Part shown: one piece after another, positions 13,190 through 24,264 of the stretch
Numbering within the stretch: position 1 is the first letter of the stretch
How the letters are laid out: every line of letters begins with the position of its first letter
Source: Ceriagrion tenellum
Lineage: Eukaryota > Arthropoda > Insecta > Odonata > Coenagrionidae
Assembly: GCA_963169105.1 (NCBI GenBank)
Contig: OY720643.1
Coordinates: forward strand, 78,165,696 to 78,229,695
Length of the DNA stretch: 64,000 nucleotides
Direction: 5' to 3'
Position numbers and translations under genes: made by a program
Notes under the pieces: generated by a model
Database searches by the model: none
The model's input: the letters and a program-made list of their open reading frames with translations, nothing else
Told to the model about the DNA's origin: nothing

Positions 13190-13745
13190 AGGCGGTTTTA
13201 GCAATCTTCGTTTATGTGCAGATTTATGTGAAACTTTATTATTGCGTTAACGTGGTAATATTTATTGGTATAGGCGGAACAATTGTATGTTACCGATTTG
13301 GTTTCTCGACAGCTTAATGTCATATTTACATGTAGCCTTAAAGCACTTGGCATAAATTTCGAAATAATTAGATGATACTTGTACAGATTTTTTCTTAAGA
13401 GCAGAAAACGTACATTTCATTTTATTATAATGGTTCCTAATTAATATCAAAGTATCTCACCGAATAAAAAACGCGCATTTACTCACGATTTTCGCTTAAA
13501 TTTCGAATTCCTTGCCGTAAACCCAAGTCATAACAATACCTTCAATTGAGACAAACATTTTAAAGGATTCCAATTTCATCATTTATATTACTACATACTC
13601 GGTGATTTTCATAGTATAAATAGATGTATTTCAGTAAAGATTGCTTTAATTATTCTTTTATAATTATTTGAAAATTTATAAAAATGTGACTCACGATTAG
13701 CGTTCCAACCACCGTGAAGAATAATGAATACGTGGTAATTACCAA
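13190..13745 (+). repeat. Repeat family R5, copy 3
   Basis: Third copy of the 2.2/4.9-kb repeat, with TGTATGTTACCGATTTGGTT, GCACTTGGCATAAATTTC, AACCCAAGTCATAACAAT and TTCCAACCACC in the same order. It diverges from copy 1 after about 13745. Confidence 0.7.
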
Positions 13746-14335
13746 GAAACCTTCGGTCCTGTGGTACTATCTATTTAGAGAAGATTCCTAGCATATTTAA
13801 TATTATATTAATAGGTTGAAATTGTCACGTTGGTGGTACGTCAATGTTATTTAATAGAGGAAGAAAGTAAGGAAAATATCGTATTTGGATTTGGGCGGGT
13901 ACTGTGGATATTAATTATGACAGGAAGCCGGAAGAATGATCAGTTGTAAGGATAATTCGTCTGAAGAAATACCATGACCGCAGAGAGGATAAATGAAGAG
14001 CAGTAACTTCAACCAGGCCCACCCCTCTGGTAGAATATCAAATTATAAAAGGGTAGAATTGAGGACAAGAATATGAGATGGGCTTCTGAACGGAAAAGGA
14101 ATGATTGCCAGAGGTTATCCAACGGCGAGAAAGTTGGGTAGATATATGTTAGTGCAGTACATTATTCGTTGAAGGAATAATGAATGTGAGAGGTAAATTT
14201 CCAGTTTTGGGGATAAGGATTAAAGGAACTCTAATGAAACTCATAAAAAAAAACAAATCTCTGCTTTCCTGTGGAATAACTCTGAATCTAGACTCGCATT
14301 ATTCGTGCAAATTGCCGTTGTCAAGTTCTACATCG
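13746..14335. other. Intron sequence without a recognised feature
   Basis: Purine-rich plus strand with a 72-codon frame running into the LINE copy downstream. No recognisable protein. Confidence 0.4.
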
Positions 14336-15112
14336 ATATATCACCCCGATAGCCGCCGCATGGGCGTGTGGCAAGGGGTATTAGGACACCAACCGTGAAA
14401 AGGTGCAAAGAAAAGGGGGGTTTCGAAGGTGAAGTGAATTATGGCAGTATTTTAAGTGGAGCTCTGGTTTCATTATAGTCACTTCTTGTGCTTGGAAAGA
14501 ACGAATTTTTGTTCCTATCGGGGGATCGGGTTGGTGAGGTGGCTGGAGTACTGGTTAACCACGATGCAGGCCAGGGTTCAAATCCCTGCAGAGGAACAGA
14601 GGAGTATGTTTTTCAGAGGAAATCCGTCCCTAATTGAGTGTCTTGTGGAGGGCACTTCAAGTACAGCACTCCGTCCTTCGGATGAGACGTTACACCGTGG
14701 TCCCCTTGACGCCTCTCGTTAAGAGCAGGCTAATGCCGACGCCGGGTTTCTATCCACCCTTTCTCCCTTTCCTGTCCCCTATGGCGCAAATGACCTTAGC
14801 CGTCGGTCGCCTCCCCTAATATCCAATCCTTTTGTACCTATCTGTTCGGTATAGTTTCTCTTGTTTTATCGCAGCTGTAATGTGGCATCAAAATGTTATC
14901 CTCTTGTTATTCTGAAATAAACCTTTTTGTATTTCTCAAGCGAACTAAATCTAGTGCTTAGCCTCTGAGCCTCTAGCGGCTACCAACCTAACCCCTCCAA
15001 AAGCTGAGAGACAAAATACATTCGCTCGTTGCAGTTTTTACCGAAGCGCGAAGCTTTCCCATGCATTTAATTTATTTTTTTGGTAAAATCTTTGTCCAGG
15101 GTCCCAAGGTTG
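14336..15112 (-). mobile_element. CR1/Jockey-like LINE 3' end (copy L3), interrupted by a SINE
   Basis: Minus-strand LINE fragment. The 3' UTR motif GCCGCCGCATGGGCGTGTGG lies near 14351 and degraded polymerase C-terminus runs up to about 15112. A SINE at 14520-14829 splits it inside the segment that reads TTTTTGTACCTATCTGTTCGG in other copies. The LINE was therefore in place first. Confidence 0.8.
14520..14829 (+). mobile_element. tRNA-derived SINE, family A, copy 1 (with target-site duplication)
   Basis: A 310-bp element starting GGGGGATCGGGTTGGTG. An A-box-like GGTTGGTGAGGTGGCTGG is followed by the B-box GGTTCAAATCC, the internal RNA polymerase III promoter pattern. The central body contains GGATGAGACGTTACACCGTGG. 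The tail ends in CGCCTCCCCTAAT with no long poly-A. It is flanked by a 13-bp duplication, TTTTGTTCCTATC on the left and TTTTGTACCTATC on the right, from the host LINE. The 88- and 61-codon frames inside are incidental. Confidence 0.85.
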
Positions 15113-16083
15113 AGAATTCTCAATTCCAAGGTTGCTGAATACATCAGCGTATCCGAATAAAAAATGTAACAACATTCAATTAATCCACTTTTCCTCGTAA
15201 CGGCCTGTATATACTATTGTAAACACTATCTGGCTGAGTTTGGGTAGAGTATGTCTGAGGGGAAGAATGGAAAAGGATAAAACTTTACTTGAGTGCATTG
15301 TGACTGACATTCACTCACTGAGCAGAGAAATATCAAAGTGATCTATTCCAGCATGGGTGTATTTATTTCGTATTATCACTCACCGTGGATCGCTACGCAT
15401 TTAGATGCAATACTGTCTTAATGCCGCAGAAAAATCTTCGTCGGATTCAACACCAAAACGAGATGAGCCTCAGTCTATGTGCTAACTTATTCACATATCT
15501 GTCTCGATAATCTTTCGTGTGCGCCCTTGACTTGGCGCGTTTGGTATTCTGAGAGAGCGTTCCTTTCGGATTTTATTTTCTTTTAATCCGGCAACGATTG
15601 TCTCTTATCAAAATCAGCACAATGCCAGTTTGACACTCGAAATATCAATGGCCTTAGAGGGGACTGTTTTAATACCCCATGAATTTCTTTTAGGTGACGC
15701 GATATAGAAATTTATGAAATAATTTTCTCCTCTGCTTTCTGCGTTAATCTCCGTGCTTCCTGCGTGTTAATCTCAGGATTATTCGTTGTGCACTTCCTTT
15801 GCGCTGACCTAGTTCGCGCCGCGCTGATAGTCTGAATGCCTAGTTTTCTAATCTGCGGTTAAATATTTTCTCGATCTCGTACATTTTATCAATCGATAAT
15901 GCTGAAGTCTAAACGATAGTATGATGTGATGCTAGTGAGGCATCACGAAATATTAGTTAATATCCAGTTAATGAAAAGGCTACCTCATCTTACAGTTATT
16001 TTTACTTGATGATTACTCGATTCCATAAAACGGACAAATTTTGAGGGTACCGCGACAATCGTATAAACGATATTTGATATGTA
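15113..16083. other. Intron sequence without a recognised feature
   Basis: About 1 kb with no notable frame on either strand and no repeat shared elsewhere in the window that I could see. Confidence 0.45.
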
Positions 16084-16185
16084 TTTGCCGCACAAAGTCA
16101 CCTGCAAGCGCGAAATTAGAAAAAATTATTCGCCCTGACGGGACTCAAACGCGGATCCCTCAATTGGATTGAATTTTAATTCAGC
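16084..16185 (-). mobile_element. SINE family B fragment (tRNA-like head)
   Basis: The minus strand reads GAGGGATCCGCGTTTGAGTC, a degraded B-box, then GGCGAATAATTTTTT and GCAGGTGACTTTGTG. The same order occurs in the fuller copy at 55429-55620. Confidence 0.55.
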
Positions 16186-16189
16186 ACAA

Positions 16190-16236
16190 TGACGTCTGAG
16201 ACGAATGTTAATGACGTCTGAGACGAATGTTAATGA
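16190..16236 (+). repeat. Tandem duplication of a 22-bp unit
   Basis: AATGACGTCTGAGACGAATG occurs twice back to back, with CGTCTGAGACG itself near-palindromic. A simple local duplication just beside the SINE fragment. Confidence 0.8.
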
Positions 16237-16639
16237 TAAATGTTTGCTTAGAATATTAGAATAAGTTTATTTTAATGATTTGGGTTCAAAACCCATCGAA
16301 GCAACAGAGTAGTTCATTATGACGTGCATGAAGTTTGTACATAATAATAAACAGCATTTGTTACGTAAATATTACAATAATTTTAATGCTTAAACAAGAA
16401 ACATACATAGCCATTTTAGTTTATCTACATAACTTATTGGTGGAAAAGGAAATAATAACATTTATTGTTAAAAAATGGCAAATAATTACATTTTTTTACT
16501 CACTAGGAAAAACAGTAGACCCGAAGGATTTGTGAAACATTATGCTTCTGTGTGCTGGTAAACAAAGGTTGGATGGGTCATTTCTAGTTAGAATGCTTCT
16601 AGTTTCAGGATACGATGAAAAGGTTAAGGCGATATTTCG

Positions 16640-17000
16640 GTTTTTGATTTTTTAATAAAGATAATAAAACGAAATTACCGGCTTAGGTTTACTAAACGTT
16701 ATTCTCTTGCCTATGGTGTTGTTCCGGCGACAATTTTCGATACAGACAGCGTCTCCATGGTATAAGTTCACGATGGTCTTATTTAGGAAAAAAGAAAGGA
16801 TTCTGCTCAGTCGTAAGCATGGGCGATAAGTTTTGGGTGTCAGTTCCACGTTGGAGTTGAGGATATCTTGAAGGACATCCTTCGGCTTAATCGCTCGGCC
16901 AACTGTCGGTTGGTGTTGTTTGAGTCCTGCAGCTGTCGGATTACCTCATTGCCGCCGCGAATAACACTCGCCCCGTCGTATCTCATTCACTTGGCGTTGG
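16640..17000 (-). pseudogene. Unrecognised coding-like remnant
   Basis: The minus strand has a 65-codon frame (16652-16849). The sequence upstream of it continues in adjacent frames with protein-like composition (for example VIRQLQDSNNTNRQLAERL), and the GC content is higher than in the surroundings. This resembles a decayed gag or other element ORF, but I cannot assign a family. Confidence 0.25.
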
Positions 17001-17224
17001 CGCGTGTGGGAGAATCCCTCTTTCCGCATTTTGAGGAGATGACGGGAATTTAAAGGGCTTCGTCAACGAGCTCGGTTCAAGTCACCGGGGCACATGGCGT
17101 TGTCTCGGGGAGTTGCCCTCTCGCTTCCATCAACTAAGGAAACACCTCGAGACGAGATGTACTTACCATGCAAAAACTCAAAAAAAACAGCGCTTAACTC
17201 TACTTGATAATCGAATTATCTACA

Positions 17225-17870
17225 TATATATATTACCCTTAGATCTGATGCCGAAGCGTGTGGCACGTAATGGAAGGAATAGGGAAATGAAGGTGGTAAA
17301 ATCACGATATTCCTATATTTGCGTTGTGCTGTTTTGATTATAGTCCGTAATGGTGCGTGAAAAGAAGGAATATTAAGTGCCTAGAAGTTCGGCAGTGTAT
17401 CACGGTTATTATATCTCTTCTTACAGTTCTAGAGATAACTATTGCGCGGTGTCAAAACAATATCCTCCGTGTTCTATGGGAGCTACGAGATCTACGTTTT
17501 TCTAATAGTCTCAGCCTAACATTTAGTCTCCGTGTCTCTAATGGCTCTCAATCTTGTCCTGTCATCAGCTGTGTGAAACTTTCTGTGCGCTTGCAATTTT
17601 TTTTCTTGCTTAGTTGCAATTTTTTACAAAGTATGCTGTTTATTTAATTCATTTCGCGCCCTAAATATTTATAGGGAGTGTCTCAAATGCTTGCAGCGCA
17701 TTTGAGGTGTCTCCTGGCCAGAACGTAGTAATATCTGATGAAGTTTTCTTGCGTTTCCCAGGCCAAGTACCTGATTCGGTGGGAAGCCCGAGAAAACTTC
17801 ATCAGTATCATATGCCAGGCTCTTCATCAGTATCATATGCTCTTTTCACTTTTTCATCCGAGGGCTTTCC
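17225..17870 (-). mobile_element. Highly degraded CR1/Jockey-like LINE 3' end (copy L9)
   Basis: Minus-strand LINE landmarks are still readable: GTTCGGCAGTGTATC near 17388, TTCTAGAGATAAC near 17425 and CACTTTTTCATCCGAGGGC near 17847. Intervening sequence is rearranged and includes the foldback at 17735-17805. Confidence 0.55.
17735..17805. repeat. Foldback, 26-bp arms
   Basis: The left arm 17735-17760 (CTGATGAAGTTTTC...) and right arm 17780-17805 (...GAAAACTTCATCAG) are complementary with about three mismatches around a 19-base loop. The CCCGAGAAAACTT arm motif recurs in the foldback at 46506-46647. The TTCATCAGTATCATATGC segment is then duplicated at about 17799 and 17823. Confidence 0.7.
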
Positions 17871-17899
17871 AATGTTTCACGTAGTTTCTTTAATGTAGC

Positions 17900-18860
17900 G
17901 CCTCAGATTTTTAGTGCGTGCTTTCCCCCGCTAGGTCTAAAATCTCCCACTATGTGTTTGGTTGATGGGGACTTAACGTAAGAATAATAATCACAATACG
18001 GATGTGAGTGCTCTTGAGATCTATCAGAGGTATTCTGCAGTAGGGAAGCCAAAGTGACATCGATTTATCGGTCTCTCCGATGTTTTTCGAAAAATTGATT
18101 AGTAAAATAATCCGATGAAAATTGAGTGAGTGGTGCGTATTTTTATCAACATAAAAGACATAAAAAATCGACGTAAACATAAAAAAATCGACTACTCGAA
18201 GTTTTTAGTCGATGTGGTATCCCTATCTTGTGTGTTGTGATGTGTTCCAATCTGTGCTTCCATAATCATGGGAAGCTCTCACCATCGTAGTGCGCTATTA
18301 AATTTTTATTAAAAAAAGACGCGATGTTTCACATTAAACCGTTATGGCTACTACTCATCCAGAGTACATCGCGTTGCATATATAGTTTTTCTAAATTGAA
18401 AACGATTAATGAATGAGATCATTTGTGCCAATTGTCCTCTAATTACCAACGGAGGGGGGGCGGGGCCTAGGGTAATGTTCCAAGTACACTTTATCTTTGC
18501 CTTTCTCTGGCATACTTTATCGAAATAGAGTGCTTCCCAGTAATTCGTTTCAAATCTCTCGACGTGTCTCCATCTTCAGGATTTTTGTTAAAACATACAG
18601 TTGAAGAATGCTCTTATAAGACAGTGAACCGTGGATAATAGAAGCATTTTAAACTCCATTTCCTGTATTTAATATTCCATTCAGAACCCATGACGATGGA
18701 AAATAAGTCTTTTTTGCAGCATCGGCAGATATGGAGCTGCTAACCCGGTGGAATACGGAGAGACATTTAGTCAATCATTGTATCTTAATGACAACTGGTG
18801 GTGATAGTGATAACGGTCCATAAGGATAGCGAAACAGTTATAAATTTATGATAATACTTA
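17900..18860. other. Intron sequence without a recognised feature
   Basis: Only a 76-codon minus-strand frame (17950-18180) of no recognisable content. Confidence 0.45.
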
Positions 18861-18861
18861 T

Positions 18862-19090
18862 ACTGTGTGTTCCTTAAGATTGGCGGCGCCGGCGAGTAAT
18901 CATTCCGCCCTAAGCAGCAGCCGTTCCCGAGGCCGAAGAAGAACGCGATAAGAAGAAGTTAGCGTCCCAAGAAGAACCGGAAGCTTGCTCTTACTTCCGG
19001 CGGAGACGAAGGCGTCGTCTATTGGTCGTGCGAAATTAAGGGAGCGCTATATATAGCCTAAGCTTTATATGCCAATATAAGTTTCATTCT
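18862..19090 (+). promoter_or_regulatory. Promoter-like GC-rich patch, possible solo LTR
   Basis: An abruptly GC- and CpG-rich stretch begins after TGTGTGTTCCTTAAG. It contains GGCGGCGCCGGCGAG, an inverted CCAAT box (ATTGG near 19021) and a TATATATA box near 19050, in promoter order. The TGTGT start and this layout suit the U3 region of an LTR, so a solitary LTR is my preferred reading. A stand-alone promoter is the alternative. No second copy was seen. Confidence 0.4.
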
Positions 19091-20049
19091 AAGAGAAAGA
19101 GGACAATTTTCTTGTTAAAAAAATATAAACAATGTTAATGGTAATGTGGGAATAGCTTGGTTCACTACCAGTTGCAGGAACGACGCATATGTATCCCATA
19201 AAGTTATGGGAGCCATAAGCCATGGCAATTATTCAATAAGTAATAGATAATAGATAATATTTGTTCCGCTAAATTTTACTACAAATAATTTTGACAATTG
19301 ATTATCATATGGTGGAATATAGGCACCCCTGTGGTAAACAACCAGTGTTGGAGTTGCCATCATATATAGTTATCTTGACGAGAAGGAAAAAAAAGAAACA
19401 GCTAGCTGGTGCGGCCAAAAGCAGAGAATTTCAACTTGATTTTTTATAAAGTCACGAAACAGTATTTTTTTAAAACCATGTGTTCATTACAAGAACAAAA
19501 AAACATTAATTACCAATGATCATGAACCAGAGTATTAACATACAAACAAATTTACAAATTATACATTAATCACTTCACTTTGTAGTTCAATATTTAGAAA
19601 TATTTTTCAATATTGTTCATAGAAAATAACCATATTGAAAAAATATTTCTCAGTCTGCGGAAAAATTCGGTAAATTTATTGGTATCAAAACTTATGACGT
19701 GTTGTAATGAGTTCGATTAGTTTACAAGATGGCGGATGTGCAATGGACCGCTTGGTCTCTTAAGTAGTAGAATAAAGAGTTGTTTTGAGACAAATGACCA
19801 GTTTGTTTACTTTCACTGGCTAATATCATATGCATTAGGAATTATTCATAGGCAAAACTTGCATAAATTTTATCCGGTGGTAGAAGATTGGAAATAATAT
19901 TCTAAGCTGTTAACTATTTGTAAATAAGCAATGCAACTAGTAGATGTGTTCCCGCAACCCGAGTATTTTTATGATATGTATAACTTCATGGATCTCATGA
20001 CTAATGATTCCATCACTAAATGTTCTTACAACCGGCCATAAGTGGTACT

Positions 20050-20175
20050 TCTAGTCTCTGACGCCAGGAATTTTTAGTTTCCTCCACAAAAAATCATTTG
20101 CCTGTAACGGGTCTCGAATCTGGGTACATTTTCTCGTAAAAGTTTTTACAGTCACAGTACGATCTTCTCTAACTG
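20050..20175 (-). mobile_element. SINE family B fragment, diverged
   Basis: The minus strand shows GATTCGAGACCCGTTACAGG (B-box-like) followed by AAATGATTTTTTGTGG, the same order as in the 55.4-kb copy. Confidence 0.4.
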
Positions 20176-20250
20176 AAATCAGCGCCCTATATTCCTCTTT
20201 ATGCTGTAAGTAGCCATTAATTCAACGACGCGACGATTAAAAATTATATA

Positions 20251-20330
20251 TACAGTAGACACTGGATAATACGAAGTTGGCGGGACCGAAAAATCGGCAC
20301 TTCGTATTTTCGAACCTTATTAATAAATCG
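20251..20330 (+). mobile_element. Terminus of a pogo/Tigger-like element
   Basis: After an ATATATA flank, CAGTAGACACTGGATAATAC resembles the terminal inverted repeats of pogo-group elements, which insert at TA. GAAGTTGGCGGGACC follows, and a short internal inversion gives CACTTCGTATTTTCGAACC. No matching right end was found nearby. Confidence 0.4.
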
Positions 20331-20492
20331 CGGAAAATATTTCCTCCCCCCCCACTGACTTCTCTGGTCTTTAAAAACGTTTTAAAACGATTTATAGTCG
20401 TTATTCGTGAAAGAATTTGAAATAATGCCTTTATATCTTTAAAAAAACGTTACAAACGTCCGTGAAATATCTCGGTTTATAAAACGCTGAGG

Positions 20493-20682
20493 GTTGATAT
20501 TCGCCATGAAAAAAATCATTACTTGCCCAGGATTCGAACCCGAATCTCCCGATTGCCGATCAGGTGTGTTAGAAGGAAGATGGATTGGTGCTGTTCCTGG
20601 CTAAAACTCCTGACCGGCAATTGGGAGATCCGGGTTCTAATTCCGGTCTAGTCAAATAATTTTTTTTCATGGCGAATTTCAA
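20493..20682. repeat. Head-to-head SINE-B pair forming an inverted repeat
   Basis: The left arm 20493-20564 and right arm 20609-20682 are imperfect complements of about 72 bp, separated by 44 bp. Each carries a tRNA-type B-box pointing outward (GGGTTCGAATCC on the minus strand, CGGGTTCTAATTCCGG on the plus). Each runs into TTTTTTTCATGGCGAAT and then the SINE-B body. The right half continues to about 20740 with GAGAGTGACTTTGTA, as in 55429-55620. Confidence 0.7.
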
Positions 20683-20763
20683 TCCTTGGTCTATATGCAC
20701 CCCTGAGAGTGACTTTGTACACCATATCATTTGTGAAAAAATGATTGAACATTTATAAACCGC

Positions 20764-21308
20764 ACTTAGCGAAATATCACTTTACCTAGACATCAATGCA
20801 TTTGGTCTCATTTTTAAGAATAATATCTCACCCTTCTAATGAAACCAAATATTCAACCCCTTACGACATTACTTTCGGAGAAATTTGCCAAAAAAATAGC
20901 AGCCATTTTACATGAGAGATGGTACGTGTATGCACTCCAGAGAGAAATTATTTAAGAAAATGAGGAATTTCTAAAACCTAGATATCGTTACAAAACTAAC
21001 AGCGTATGCTTTCTCAACTATTTTTGAAAATTAATTACATTTTCACTGCAATATGTTCTTGGGTATCAAAAAAAATCTTCCGTTTTCAAGGAGTTTCAAA
21101 CGCACTGCGCGAAAGAAAATGAGTCAAATGAAAGACTTATGTAGATATTTTCATTTAATTACTTACCATTTTTGTCATGTATAATTCTATATTATTGCAC
21201 CATTAATCATGCAATATTTAATTCATGTGCCTTATAGCTGGTGAAATGAAAACGTATATTCGAATATGGTCTCTATAATGACTGGGGAACTATTTCTCTC
21301 GGACTACC
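20764..21308 (+). mobile_element. TTAA-type nonautonomous DNA element, family R2, copy a
   Basis: Shares its full length with copies at 31137, 42894, 45341 and 61557. Landmarks are GGTCTCATTTTTAAGAATA, CCCCTTACG, GAAATGAGTC-type text and TTATTGCACCATTAATCATG. The right end reads GGACTACC followed by TTAA (21309-21312). The left terminal repeat is eroded. There is no transposase inside. Confidence 0.75.
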
Positions 21309-21312
21309 TTAA

Positions 21313-22630
21313 ATCTTTCTGTGTTGGGCTCAAGAAGACTGCGGCGTACTTTGATGAATCGCAGTCTCTCTTATCGTACATCTGATTGGAGGCTAGCGCG
21401 GAGAAAACTACTGATTGAAGCTCGAATGATTGAGTCAATCTACCATTCGTGGGCTAGGACTTACACCTCGTTAGCTACGCCCACGGATGGGTGGGGACGT
21501 TCTGTGGTCGGGTGGCCGAGTATGGCGCCCCAGTTACTGGCGGGCGACCTCATTGCGCTGGGAACGTCTGTGGGGGGGGATTGGCCGGAAGGGAGATAAG
21601 ACGTGGTCGCGTAAGGAGGCTGTTTACTACACATCTCTTCCGTTTACAGCCGGGAATGAACGGAGAAGAAATATCCAGACTAGTCGGGTAGTCGGCCATA
21701 AAGTGACTGAAGCAAATTTTGTTTATGTAAAGTATGAATATACATAATGGATTGTTGAATCGTCGCCAAAAAATGCTGCCTTGAATTCCGTAAACAAACA
21801 ACTTTTTCGATTGAGTTGCCGTCTAGTGATGAAAGACGGCAGTACAAACGTAAATAGAGTCTAAAGATTGTAAATTATCACGTGTTACCGGTTTTACTTA
21901 CCAGTAATCATAATGCAGTGGATAAAAAATGTAGTACTACACGCGGGGCGTAATTACACACTTTTTAAATATCTTCCGGTCTACGGATGTTAAATTCCTC
22001 TCCAAATTTAATTACATAAATCCACAATTAACTTCTTAGCACTTGGTGAATATCGTTCTACGGCAATTTAATAATGATACGAGGTGAAAAAAGTGGAATG
22101 AATTAGAAGACGGATGCAAGTACTAAAGGGTTTCTAAACCAAGATCCTACAATGTCATCTATGGATAAGAATTTTCGCCTATAACTATCATTTTAATAAC
22201 AAAGAAAGAGGAGATTGTTGAACCGCGTTGAATCTACTCCGAGGCCACACATGAATAGTAGGTTACACATTAACAATCACATCAATCTATCTAGATCATA
22301 CCTCCTGATTCCCAAGGCTCTCAACAGGTAATAAACCAAAAAAATGTAGCTGTAAATTAACAGTAAAAGATCCACACAGCAGAAAAAAGGCTCATGATTG
22401 AAGTTTCATATGCCTCTTACACACTTCCTGCATTAGATATTTGCTTTCTATTATTTACAATGTAGCTATTAGGTCTAATAAATAGTCAGCTATTATTCAC
22501 AGCTTCAAGTAGTTCATATCTCTTCAATGGTTATTGAATATTCACCACAGTCTCACGTCAACAACGGTCATTTACGAGTCGACTGAGAAGACTTTTTTTC
22601 TAAGTGGCGCCAAGGACTGGGTGAACTAAA
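21313..22630. other. Intron sequence with a GC-rich patch
   Basis: A GC-richer patch at about 21330-21690 has overlapping frames in three plus-strand phases and one minus. None is recognisable. The remainder is AT-rich and featureless. Confidence 0.4.
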
Positions 22631-22735
22631 AGTGCAAATTTAGGCGACAGGTAGCCTAGGCAACGATTCCAAACATTTGAGTCCGCTATGTATATTCATG
22701 GTGTAAAGATTTGCGTAAAGGTTTGTATATGTCAC

Positions 22736-22816
22736 AAATGAAAGAATAACTTGGTTTTCTTCCGATGATTCATTTTCTTGGTACAAAATTTTTCGATACA
22801 ACCAAGCCATCATCAG
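22736..22816 (-). mobile_element. Penelope-like terminal fragment with ribozyme-type motif
   Basis: The minus strand reads ATCTGATGATGG, a 13-base spacer and CGAAA (22791-22816). It then has a block that reappears in the opposite orientation at 23262-23325 (CCAAGAAAATGAATC on the minus strand versus CCAAGAAAATAAATC on the plus). A CTGATGA...GAAA pairing is typical of the hammerhead-like motifs in Penelope-like elements; this copy looks worn. Confidence 0.4.
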
Positions 22817-22829
22817 ATACTTATTAGAC

Positions 22830-23206
22830 AATTATTCTATCGATCAGGATTGAGTCTTAGGATAATATGATAACAGATTTAGATTTAATAACTAGCTATA
22901 ATACAAGTTGTTTACGATTTGATTCATATTCAGATGCATAAATGTAACATGTAATATGCTCTTAACTGTGATTTTAATAAATAATATTTTTGGAAATCAA
23001 TAATTGTCAATTTATAGTGCTTGACTTTAGTGGAGTCTCGTGTAATAATGAAATTGTCGACAGCACAGTGTAACAATGAGCTTCTTATACCACGGAAAAG
23101 CGTGACTTAAGTGCGAACTTAAGTCACGGAGTGTTGTAAAAGTTTTTTTTCTCCCAAAATTCATAAATTTGAGCTGTGAACGAAATTTGCCAGAAACAGT
23201 AAGAAT
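22830..23206 (+). repeat. Long direct repeat, left copy
   Basis: About 377 bp, repeated with roughly 90 percent identity at 24265-24639. Both copies start AATTATTCT and end CAGTAAGAAT. Both carry a perfect 11-bp-stem hairpin, GTGACTTAAGT...ACTTAAGTCAC. They flank about 1.06 kb that contains a foldback. The ends are not TG...CA, so a local duplication or a Penelope-type pLTR is likelier than a retroviral-type LTR. Confidence 0.85.
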
Positions 23207-23790
23207 TCACCAACGTACACCAATGGTGTCATCATCAGGTGACATGTTGTGTCAAAACATCTTTTGCCAAGAAAATAAATCAGTGGAAGAAAACAAAGTT
23301 ATTTTTTCATTTCTGAAAATCAACTTCCTCATAGTTGAGCCTCGAACTATGGAGCTTTATACATGTATTCTCATCGCTGATATCTGATAATAAAAGTGGA
23401 AAAAGAGCATCTTTCCGATTAGTTTTTTTTTTTTTTAATGAATTTTTTTGGCGATCGGCATTATTGTCATGAGCTACCACCTCTTGCATATTTCGACTCA
23501 CATGAACATATATTTTGATGTATATGATCATTATTATGTAGGGCATGCGGTCACATCTAATACCAAGGTAAATATGTTTTAGAAGTTATCTTTTTTGTTG
23601 ACTCTATTTGTTCATAAAGCTGTTACTTTTTTATTATTTTCGCATTGGAAAATAAAGAGCATTTTAGGACTATGTGTCTGTAGTCGCAAATACCTTACAA
23701 CATTTTAAGTGGGTATTCTGAAATGATATATATAAGTTACAAATATATCCTTGGTCTTGACAGCGGTCCATATTAATTGACGTAGCCGAA

Positions 23791-24192
23791 CGTGCGTTGT
23801 TGCCAATAGCAACGGGAATATTAACTTATGGAGTTGGGGTGTACCAACTGCGTCTCTAGGATTCCTCCATAAGGCAAATTTTATTCCCCAAAGAAACATG
23901 TTTTGATCCATCAAGGTGTCGGTAATGGTTACCTCCGTGGCGCAGAGGCTTTATTGTTTTCATTTTCTTTGGAACTTTGGTTTGGACTCTCTCAGCTTCG
24001 CTTCCATTACGCTCCGTGTGCTAACCTCTGCGCCACGGAGGTAACCATTACCGAAACCTTGATGGATCAAAACATGTTTCTTTGGGGAGTAAAATTTACA
24101 TTTTGGAGGACTCCTAGAGACGCAGTTGGTACACCCCAACTCCATAAGTTGATATTCCCGTTGCTATTGGCAACTATAGGGGCAACAACGCA
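23791..24192. mobile_element. 402-bp foldback element with ~160-bp arms
   Basis: The left arm 23791-23948 and right arm 24025-24192 are complementary at over 90 percent with a 76-bp loop. Arm landmarks are GTTGCCAATAGCAACGGGAA, CCAACTGCGTCTCTAGGA, AAACATGTTTTGATCCATCA and GGTTACCTCCGTGGCGCAGA. The right arm has an extra short insertion near 24174. The inner edge, TGGCGCAGAGGTTAGCAC on the minus strand, resembles a tRNA-type A-box, so a SINE-derived foldback is possible. The four short frames here are arm artefacts. Confidence 0.85.
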
Positions 24193-24264
24193 TAGGGGCA
24201 ACAAGAGGTTCATGCAGTCTATGAATGCTGTCCAATAGATGTTGGTTCTCATAAGTAAAAACTT

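Noticed and set aside
16190..16236. CRISPR-like repeat
   Set aside because: Only two abutting units with no spacers, in a eukaryotic intron; a simple tandem duplication.
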